DNA of 53,710 nucleotides from assembly GCF_000485595.1 (NCBI RefSeq), contig NW_014577344.1, forward strand, positions 171,732 to 225,441. Direction: 5' to 3'. Below, piece after piece: positions 45,099-53,710 of this stretch (within the stretch, counting starts at the first letter, position 1; each line of letters opens with the position of its first letter). Made by a program: the position numbers and the translations under genes. The notes beneath the pieces are model-generated. The model was not told the origin of the DNA. It worked only from the letters and a program-made list of their open reading frames with translations, and searched no databases. This DNA is from Priapulus caudatus. Taxonomy: Eukaryota > Priapulida > Priapulimorpha > Priapulimorphida > Priapulidae.

Positions 45099-46280
45099 GT
45101 TCTCTCCCCATCTCTTTTACGCTCTCTTACTTTCTCTCGCTCTCTTTCCCCTTTTTTTCTTTCTTTTTTCACCTTTTTTTCTGTTTTCTCTTCCTCTATC
45201 TCCCATGCTCTCTCTCTTATCTCTCTTTCTTATTCGCTTTTTTTGTTCTTCCTCTTTCTCTTCACCACATCATTTTCTGTTCTCTCTCGCGCGCGGTCTC
45301 GTCCTCTCGCTCTCCATGTATCTCCTCTATTCAGTTGGAATCTACGCTACTTTAGCAGCTGCAAGAACGAGCCTTGCGTGAAATATCATTAACTATTTTA
45401 TCACATTGGGAACAGTGGCAGCTAATTCTATAGAAGTGAGATCTAAAATCGTTCACCGTAAAGGCATTTAGCGCTTAGTGAAAATACGCGACAGCAAAAC
45501 GCGAGTATTGGCGAATGCTGATAAATGATGAAAACACGCACAACGCGTGCTAACGCATCTATGGAATAAATCTAATGAGCATGATTTAGGATTTAGGTGT
45601 GTAGCCAACCGACAGTTATCCGGCCTATACGCACCAGCGCTTTTATATGTATCCGTTGGCTTCCTAATAAAAAACAGTGATTTAATACAGGTCGCAGATC
45701 TCGATTGCTATAAAATGTAAGGTAATGTGCGAATTTGGTCATTTTTACTTGAGAAATCAATTGACAGACATCTGCTGCGTGTATTGTCCCCGTGGATCAT
45801 AACAATTTGGGCGTTTTGGATTTCTGCGTAATTTGGAGGTGTTAGGGATTGGTGCCGTAATATTCGCACATTTAAGGTTAATCCGTTTATAAAACACATT
45901 CACCTATTTAAGCTGGCTCACGTCAAACCATTCACGTTAATCAATGCTGGTTAATCCGTTTACATAAATCTATATACTTGATCACATTCATGTTAATTAA
46001 CTAATGTTAGCATATCTCCATTCATCTGTTAACGCTAATCCGTTCAGGCTTATACGTCGATAATATAGCATATCGTATTATACTGTTTCTCCTTATAGTT
46101 TTTATGATAGTTTAATTGTTACGTTAATACTCCGTGATATGCAAATGCTCCGTGCATACGGGATGGAGGTATACCTGATGGATTATACCTCAAGGTGTGA
46201 CGCTTGCTGTAAACCATAGCAAAGTTTATATGTTTTACATCCATAATTACTGCCGAGGATGGTGCTTAAAATAACGCATT
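44131..46280. other. Intergenic, with a pyrimidine tract
   Basis: The main feature is 45000-45320, rich in CTCTCT with (TC)n at 45052-45094. No gene is seen. Confidence 0.5.
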
Positions 46281-46414
46281 CGATATTATTTTGTGTAGTA
46301 TAGCTACACGCACGAAACTGCGCGAACTGCCAAGACAATCACTGTCACGTAAAATGACACAGCTTAATTGCCAGTCTCCCTATCCACCCGTACAGGGAAT
46401 AGTTAAATCCACGT

Positions 46415-46442
46415 CACGGGCGCATGCGCACATGCGCAGTGT
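46415..46442. promoter_or_regulatory. NRF-1-like promoter sites
   Basis: GGGCGCATGCGCACATGCGC contains two overlapping (C/T)GCGCATGCGC-type motifs. They sit ~220 bp upstream of the EF-hand start codon in a locally CpG-richer stretch, and are a plausible proximal promoter. A similar GTGCGCATGCGCAT lies at 50221. Confidence 0.45.
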
Positions 46443-46656
46443 GAACTTACAGGTACAACTCACGCGCGCACGCAAACGCGTGTATGTATATTTAGAGTCA
46501 TATAGATATACGTATACTCACACATATATATACACTCAGGCGCGGCTAACGATCTTCTTAGTTACTGCGAGCCGTGCTGAGGATTGCTTTGCACAGACCG
46601 CCACTCGCTAACAACACGGACGAACCGCAGGAGCGCCGCAGCGAGCGTGAGTCGAT

Positions 46657-48051
46657 ATGGCTTCCAAGCACGACAATTTCATGGACAAACTCAACTGCGT
46701 CTGCAGCATCGACTCGGAACAGTTTGTCGAATGCTGGAAACACTACGATATGGACGGTAAGCACGCGGTAACGGTTCGCCGACATAGCTAGCATCTTCAA
46801 CTCGATTTCGTAAAACCCCACATCGCTATGCCACTCAGGTTAATTTATTTCCATTATTATTATTATTATTATTATTATTGTTATTATTATTATTATTATT
46901 AACACAAACCAAAATAAATATTTACTAATATTATTAATAATGTTATGTTTGATCGTGTTATTGATATTAATATTATATTATATATGTTATTATGTTAAAT
47001 TTTTGTGAATTGTGAAATTTGTGGTGATAAAATTTAAAATAACTGAGTTACGCCTGGTAATCGTGGTGATGCTCTGTGCGTGGAATGCAATAACATATTT
47101 AACCATTTACCCTGTTTTGATTGCATTGTGGACGTACTCGTGATAAGAATCTAAGGCGATACTTTTAGAAATCCGGGAAAGATTTCCTAATACGTATTCC
47201 TAATGATATTAGCGAAAGACTCAGTAAACTAACAGGTTTCTTTTTTGATACACTTACTATGTTTATAATAACAAGTTTACGTGATGTGAACGAATGGGCG
47301 AATCGGATGTGCGAGCGAAGGAGGAAAGATAAAGATAAGGTTGCGAAAGATAGAAAGAAAGAGCGCGCACGAAAGCCATAGAGGTAGACAGGGATAAAGA
47401 GAAATAGACGGAGAGAGAGGGAGAGAGAGCGAGAGTGCGAGCGAGAGAGAGACCGGTGCGAGCGGGAGAACGCGCAAACGAGACAGAGAGAAGAGAAAGA
47501 GAGAGAGAGAGAGATAGATAGCGAGAGAGAGAGAGAGAGAGCGCGAGAGAGAGAGAGAGAGCGAGAGAACAAGAGAGAGAGAGAGAGCAAAGCAGGAGTA
47601 CGCAGCTAGATTCACAACGCAGATATTGACATTTCATTAGCAAAACTCCACCGACCTAGCACATCGTCTGATGATCCAGCTATCGATCGTCACCCACGGC
47701 ATTTCTGCCGGTGCATCCGTACCGGTGCACTCACGCGAGGGTGCGAGTTGGTATCTGGCACATTGCTCGCACCAGCCTATACATCGCAATTAGCTAAATG
47801 TCACATCCTTCTAGCCAAGTTCAAAGTTAGCCTCGTAATATAACGGTGCATGCATGGCCCTTGCGGTTTCATCCGCACACGTTTCGTTATGTAGTTATAG
47901 TTCCGCGGAGCTTAAGATGGAATCGGGGAGACAGAAGAGGCCTCCGGCCTGTAAGGATTCCTGTATCATCCTGGTATTTATTACGATCGCAAATAAGTAT
48001 ATTAGTGACGGAGATTAAAATCCCCGTCACGTATATAACGTCAGTCAATGC

Positions 48052-48112
<61 letters not shown>

Positions 48113-48740
48113 GTGCGTGTGAAATCACGAATCCATAAAGATGAATTATAGTTGTTGTGTAGAGTTGGGACTTGGGACATACTGCGCCGCTTACTCTTTG
48201 GGCGGGGCGGGTTCCTCGTCATTTTGACACAAGAACATGCAAAGAACGATTAAGGTTACACTGACTTGGTGATTGCTGTAATAAAACAGACAGGTTAACT
48301 GGCGAATTTTATCTCGATTTGGATCCAAAATGTTTAATATCCTTTGCGGTTTCTGCGCGGTGAGTAGGATACGCGACCTTTAATGGTACTGTGCTGTTCA
48401 CGTAACGTAACAATGTTGTTGCAGCATGTTTCTGTCTATGTATGCTGCCGCAGTGTGTTGTCTCCGTAACGTGACAATGCTGTTACATCGTGTTTCTGTC
48501 TATGTAACATGACAGCGATGATGCTGGAAAATGCTGTTGCAGCGTGTCGTTGTCCACGTAATGTGACAATGTTATGGCAGTGTGTTTCTGTCCGCGTAAC
48601 GTGACCATGCTGTCGCAGTGTGTCGTTATAATTATTATCTATTACCGTGGCAATGTTGCTTTGCAGGTAATGGCTTCATCGAAGGCGAGGAGATGGACAA
48701 GCTGTTCAGTGATCTTATACACATGGCCGTGAAAGGACGG
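46657..48740 (+). CDS. Calbindin/secretagogin-type EF-hand protein, first two exons
   Basis: Exon 1 is 46657-46756 (MASKHDNFMDKLNCVCSIDS... to HYDMDG), with ATG in good context (G at -3, G at +4) and donor GACG|GTAAGC. Exon 2 is 48667-48740, with acceptor GCTTTGCAG and donor CGG|GTAAAT. The split Gly codon joins them, so the EF-hand loop spans the intron. The 12-residue loop has D at 1 and 3, N at 5, F at 7, E at 9 and E at 12, all correct for Ca2+ binding. FVECWKHYDMDGNGFIEGEE plus the following helix (MDKLFSDLIHMAVKGR) matches the first EF-hand of the six-EF-hand calbindin, calretinin and secretagogin family, cytosolic Ca2+ buffers and sensors. About 58 residues are present. The other five hands should lie beyond 53710 or in exons I missed. 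Confidence 0.85.
46848..46905. repeat. (TTA)n microsatellite in intron 1
   Basis: TTATTATTA tract just downstream of exon 1 of the EF-hand gene. Confidence 0.95.
47400..47590. repeat. (GA)n-rich tract in intron 1
   Basis: GAGAGA with GAGC variants. Long antisense frames here are repeat artefacts. Confidence 0.95.
48052..48121. repeat. (GT)n microsatellite in intron 1
   Basis: About 28 GT units, then GTGTGCGTGTGCGTGTG. Confidence 0.98.
48400..48666. repeat. Minisatellite running into the exon 2 acceptor
   Basis: Four to five copies of a ~40-65 bp unit such as CGTAACGTGACAATGCTGTT(G)CAG, then GTGTTTCTGTCTATG. The last, partial unit is GTGGCAATGTTGCTTTGCAG, which ends exactly at the splice acceptor of EF-hand exon 2. 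Confidence 0.75.
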
Positions 48741-48835
48741 GTAAATATATAGCTTATTGGTTTTGAGCTTATTGTCGTTTTGGCCTATATGTATTTTTTC
48801 GATTTTGCATGCCGTTTTTCCTCTAATTGCTCCTC

Positions 48836-49390
48836 GTTTTCCTCCTCCTCTTCCTCCTCATATTTTCCCTCTTTTTTTCTATTCCTCCTCCTCTTGCTCC
48901 TATTCATCACCCTTCTCCTCCCTCTTCTCATCCTCATCTTTCTTCTTCTTCTTCCTCTTCTTCTACTACTACTTCTTGTTTCTCTTCTTCTTCAGTTTTC
49001 TCATCTTCCTCGTCGTTGTTGTCATAGTGGCCTTCTCCGTCTTCCTCCTCCTCCTCCGCCTCCTCCTCCTCCTCCTCCTCCTCCTCTCCCCCTCTCATCT
49101 TCTTATTCTTTACTATCATCATCATCATCATCATCATCACCACCACCATCATCTTCTTCTTCTTTTCTTCTACTTCTTGTTTTTAAATATTATTATTAGT
49201 AGTTTAAATTATTCGTCTTCTTATTTTATTCGTTTATTTTATTCGTATTTTATTCGTTTACCTAGTCGTCCTCCTCTTATTTCTCTTCGCTTTCTTCGTT
49301 GTCATTCACATAATTCTCCTTCTCTTTCTCTCGACTTCCTCGAGCTACCTTCTTTTTTTCGTCTCTCTAGCTTTTCCTCCTGCTTTTCCA
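48836..49390. repeat. Pyrimidine-rich triplet tract in intron 2
   Basis: TCC, TTC and CAT triplet repeats (CATCATCAT at ~49115-49150). The long open frames are repeat artefacts. Confidence 0.95.
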
Positions 49391-50374
49391 CCCGTTTTCT
49401 CCTGGTAAATATGGTCTTATGATGAAAATAGACAATTGCCGTTGTGCCTGTATCTCATGTTAGTCACCATATTATGCTTATATTGATGCCAGTTTTACAT
49501 TTCTATATAAAATTGACAAATCTTGCCGTTTTTGTCTTCTTGTCCGGTTCACTAGTATGTCTTTGTGTTGCAATAATATTTTCAGGGAATGTTACTTTAT
49601 ATGCGCCACCGAAAACTTAAATATACTGTTCTGATTACGCAACTGGCGTTGGTAAACGAACAGCTTATTTTAGAAGTTTGTGCCCAAAAAACAATCGCAC
49701 TTAATTATAGGTAGAAACGCAATCTATCTGCATGTTTCATTACGTCCCCATTGTGCATCCAGTTAGGAGATTGTATGTAGGCCTACTAATAACACAAAAT
49801 GCCCACTAAAAGGTTTCCGCAATTGCGAGCATGGAGTTTGTCATAAGAAACCAAATTGGCTTTTTAGCTACGTTTAAATCCATTTCGTTGGCGAGAATTT
49901 GTTGTATCTCTGCACGCAAAGCCTCGGCGCTATGTTTAATGATATATGCAGTTCGGCATATATTCGCGTCGTTGCTATAATGCTTGCTAACGTTGTATAA
50001 ATCTTCGTGACAAAAAACAAGTCTGTAAATGCGTGCGAGGAATAATTGTCGGAGAGAGTGTACCAATGCAACTTCATTAGCTACGGCATCGTGGAATGAA
50101 ATACGGGAATGAAAGGTATTTACTGATGAACTGAAACTAAATAACGCTTAAAATTTTCAATGGCCTTAGAGCAAGTGCAATCTCTGGTTTACACAAATCC
50201 TTATAAAGGAATGTCGTTGAGTGCGCATGCGCATATCGTAGCTGTTGCGAGATCGCGGTTGTAGGAAGATGAATTTTCTACATAGGCACAGTGGTGTAAA
50301 TACGCCCGCGCGCGAATAAATGCGTTTTTACGTTTGCAATAAGTGAAGACTTTAACAACGGGTTATAGATATCG
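49391..50374. other. Intron 2; one antisense frame of unclear status
   Basis: On the minus strand, 50150-49806 is open for ~115 codons with natural-looking composition (HSAEALRAEIQQILANEMDL) but no clear start or family. It may be a decayed coding relic or chance. Confidence 0.25.
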
Positions 50375-50518
<144 letters not shown>

Positions 50519-50605
50519 TAATTACAACACTCGAAGAGTGCTGACAGTGTAGAGTAGTGCTTCAATATTTTCGTCTTCAAATAATTGCTGCATGTGATAC
50601 CCGGC

Positions 50606-50690
50606 GTCCGTGTGTGTCTGCGTACGTGCATGCAAGCGTGCACATGTGTGTGTGTGTGTGCATGTGTGTGTGTGCGCGCGCACGACAGCA
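50606..50690. repeat. TG/CG-rich tract
   Basis: GTGTGTGTGTGTGCATGTGT followed by GCGCGCGCACG, with Z-DNA-prone alternation. Confidence 0.9.
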
Positions 50691-51629
50691 TACTGGCGGG
50701 CGTGTGTCAAAATTTGAATAGCTCGTAGCCGCCATTGTCTAGCACCTATTTCGATAACGATTGCGATATAATTTGTAGCGATCTGTGCGTGTATGCAATA
50801 ATAAACATGGCGCACATATTCGCTGGGGTTTCGCAGCTTGACGCACTGTGATTATCGTCTGTGCATTTGGTCGCTAATGGCAGGGCCATGTTCCAGCGCC
50901 AATTCTCCGGCATATGTGCAGCGCTCTATTAAACATAATGCTCTCACGAGCAAAACATGTTTAGGCAAAAGCCGCCAATAATGACGCATTTTGGTCACGC
51001 TTGCGAAAAAAATGCGTCTTTGTCTGACTTTATCACGCGAGCGGGTATATAGGTGGCATACAACAGTAAGCCTCCGCAAATTGCACTATTTCGTCTCTAG
51101 AAACGGTTTTTTTGGCATTTGTTTTCGCCGAAATTCGACACTAGAGTGCAAGAATTTGCATGATGCACGCAAGTTAGATGCCTCGTGGATGTCTAGAAAG
51201 CATTAGAAGTAAAATTGGTCTTGTCGTGTATTTGTGACATTCCGTCAGGTGGCGTAGCCATAGCGACCGGTTGGTCATTTTTGTGTTTGAAATGTGTTCA
51301 GACTACTTTTGCAGAAATTCGCATCATAGAGCTCGCAAAAGTTTCAAGCGGAGCATAGAGCATGAATCTGTAGTTATTTAACATGAATAAAGTGTATGTT
51401 GTGTATGCGAAGTAACAGTGTGAGTATTTTTAATTAATTTCTGTTCGATGCTTATTCAGGCCTGCCGCCTATGAACGCCCTCTACTATTGTTCAACACCT
51501 ATAATACGGAAAACCCTTCGTGACGGAAGTGACGTTGAGTGGCTAACCGGGCAAGGCCGGAAGATAAGCACTCACAGTTTCCGCTGCATTACCCTGATCC
51601 GTCCATATCATAAACACACGCCTTTGTAC

Positions 51630-51750
51630 ATACACACGCGCGCTCGCACGCACACGCACACGCACACACACACGCACACGCACACGCAAGCCCAAGCCCA
51701 CATACATACATGCACACGGGTGTGTTTGCGCGCGCGTGTGTGTACGTATG
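51630..51750. repeat. CA-rich tract and inverted TG tract
   Basis: ACACACGCACACGCACACGC to ~51690, then GTGTGTTTGCGCGCGCGTGT at 51720-51739. Confidence 0.9.
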
Positions 51751-53505
51751 TCTTACTCATGGCCAAGTAAAGTGGTAATATATTATATGGACTGCCACAA
51801 ACAGTGTTAGTACTTTCTAGACAACCTGCACCGTTTTGAAATCGATATATTCGACAAAGACGAACCCATGTACTATAAACATTTCATGGATTTTAGGATG
51901 TTTTATTTTTTCTCAAAAGTGTCCATATTCCCCACGAATAGGGATACCGGTATATATCTATCTAAGTCAATGCGGTAAAAGCGCAAACATATTCCATAAT
52001 AATTTCATATATTTGTTATGGTACATAATAAAAGAATAACATAATATAACGTCCAATTCATGTAGTGATAGATTCATAAAAATTAGTGATGCCCTCCTAC
52101 TTACTTAGGACTATTCTTTTTAACGAAGTAATCCGACAATGTGTTTGGTGTTGTCGACACGTGTGGAAGTGTGGCTAATTTGGTATTTATCGCAATAGTA
52201 ACAAACATAGCTATACACTGCCCATTATAGCTGGTGCACATTTTATTTACCAATTAGAACAAATCTGACATTTAATCCATTATGTCCAATAGCATCGGAG
52301 CAACGTACATCCGTTAAAGTCTTCTTTTTCCCTGCACTGGTCAGAGTGCCTACGCAGTGTTTACCTGTCTTGGCAATAAAGTTTGAAGTTTTATAGCCAA
52401 TTGAATAGCTAAATGCATTCGCGTTATATGTAATAGAATCAGGTATTATTCTCCTACTATCATTGTATTCCCACAAGAGAACCGAGGAACACACTGACTT
52501 TGGTCTTTATTAAATCTAAGCACTCGGACCATTGATGTTAATTAGGGAATACGTACAGAGATGTCCTCATGGCTTCTGCATGACAAATATCAATGCCTAG
52601 TCTCCTCCAGCCATCTTCGCAGAATTGTTAAATGTGTGCGCCATTTTCCCTTGTTCGCAAAACTAAAGGATAAGGTCTTATATCAACCAACCCAAACAAT
52701 CGTCACTCCGCATCAAATATATGGGGTTTCAGCCGCCATTCGATGAGCAATGCTTTCCGGCCAAACTGTACTATTTTCGAATCTAATTTTTAGATAACGT
52801 CTCTGCGTGGGTATCGACAAAGTAAACTCTACAGCTGCGTTCTTTAATGACATTTCGTTGTTTAGCACGGTTTTTTACGCACTTTTTTTACGGACCGTTT
52901 AACATCCTATACGCATCTCTGTTTCTTGGATACGTAAGTTGGCACTGACCGAATATTTTGGATAAACTGGTAGTGAGATCGGGACAAAAAGAAAGAGATG
53001 CTTTATGGCAGATCGTTGGTGCGGTATGTTATGAGATAAAATTCGCTTGGTGAATGACAGCGGCCATATCTTTGCAATGATGAAGAGTAGAAGTGTAATA
53101 TATATATAGTATTAGGAGTGAACAATAATCTATTATTATTCACTCCTAATAGTAGGTATAGCGTGACACGTAAACTGCTACGCATGCAGTTCGCCAAAAT
53201 AACAGCAGTTAGAGCACGTACCCGCTCTCCGTCTGCGTGGTTCCTGGGTGATTAATCCAAAGCGATAATCGATACAACAAACGCACCTACTCTAAATTCC
53301 CGCTGTGGCAATAGAAAACCAGTCGGTTAGAGAGTGGGAGAGCAAGCGAAAGCGAGAGAGCGAAGGCAAGAGAATAACATCTATGCTGCATTCTCAAAAG
53401 CAATGATTATTTAGCCATAGAAACAAATAAATAAACAACAACAACAACAAGTAAACAATAAACAAACAACGAGAAACGAGGTATCCTGCCAAAGGGATAG
53501 CATAG
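51751..53505. other. Probable intron 2 continuation; no exon recognised
   Basis: No further EF-hand exon seen. A palindrome at ~53112-53153 (TATTAGGAGTGAACAATAAT and complement) could form a stable hairpin. Remaining DNA is AT-rich. Confidence 0.4.
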
Positions 53506-53508
53506 TAA

Positions 53509-53520
53509 TGTGTGTGCGGA

Positions 53521-53552
<32 letters not shown>

Positions 53553-53604
53553 TGTGCGTCTTCGTGTGCGTGCGTGCACGCGCGCGTGTATGTGTGCATG
53601 TGTG

Positions 53605-53639
<35 letters not shown>

Positions 53640-53649
53640 GCGCGCGCGC

Positions 53650-53710
<61 letters not shown>
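53509..53710. repeat. (TG)n/(CG)n tract, cut by the window end
   Basis: GTGTGTGT with GCGTGCGTGCG and CGCGCGCGCG patches, running to the last base. Confidence 0.98.

Noticed and set aside
44995..45381. 128-codon Ser/Leu-rich frame
   Set aside because: Translation of a CT microsatellite, with no splice or start support.
47165..47643. Antisense Ser/Leu frames up to 141 codons
   Set aside because: Translation of the GA tract in intron 1.
48757..49422. 221-codon plus-strand frame
   Set aside because: Pyrimidine repeat giving poly-Ser/Leu/Phe; it lies in the EF-hand intron.
51471..51770. Possible EF-hand exon 3 after TTATTCAG
   Set aside because: The frame encodes no EF-hand features and runs into the CA repeat.
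52243..52494. Minus-strand 83-codon frame
   Set aside because: Upstream stops and no acceptor or ATG; no recognisable family.

Overview
This looks like nuclear DNA of an invertebrate metazoan, probably marine. The evidence is spliced genes with GT-AG introns, very dense microsatellites, many cut-and-paste DNA transposons of hAT and other types, a baculovirus-F-like retroelement envelope remnant, BEL/Pao fragments and an assembly gap (512 N). I cannot name the species. There are no operons, ribosome sites or CRISPR arrays, and I found no tRNA or rRNA gene.

Only two host genes are well supported. The first lies on the minus strand and fills about 18.0-4.1 kb. Nine exons join with fully consistent intron phases into a predicted 1,642-residue protein I do not recognise. 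It has an N-terminal part with two similar alpha/beta-looking modules, a long polar middle exon, and a C-terminal exon with a 19-residue W(H/N)EP repeat. A shorter 950-residue form can end at an internal stop. Its introns hold a 3.6 kb hAT transposon, an 8-bp-duplication MITE and the gap. The second gene is on the plus strand. Two exons at 46.66 and 48.67 kb encode the start of a calbindin/secretagogin-type EF-hand protein, and the rest lies beyond the window.

Region by region: 1-1.3 kb is a giant GGA/TCC fold-back. 2.5-3.0 kb is a hAT-type MITE. 4-18 kb is the large gene. 18.3-21.3 kb is a long inverted repeat invaded by a THAP-bearing insertion that holds further elements. 21.3-24.4 kb has hairpins, a G4 motif, AT repeats, a TIR element with a second one nested inside it, and an AACGTT-rich repeat. 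24.4-29.2 kb is AT-rich and then a noisy ~233 bp tandem array. 29.2-30.7 kb is a broken envelope-like gene, followed by a 195-codon ORF at 31.0-31.6 kb. 32.2-39.5 kb is bounded by a ~460 bp inverted repeat. It encloses an LTR-like patch, two MITEs, a BEL/Pao zinc-knuckle and protease fragment, and a heavily broken gene with a nuclease-like C-terminus. 39.6-46.2 kb holds repeats, and 46.3 kb to the end is the EF-hand gene with large simple repeats in its introns.

The most notable observations are: (i) four TIR elements, one with a transposase, that share 5-bp target duplications; (ii) the phase-consistent model joining the minus-strand exons and the coding 57-bp minisatellite; (iii) the nested fold-back; (iv) the envelope remnant abutting a tandem array; and (v) a minisatellite that runs into the exon 2 splice acceptor of the EF-hand gene.
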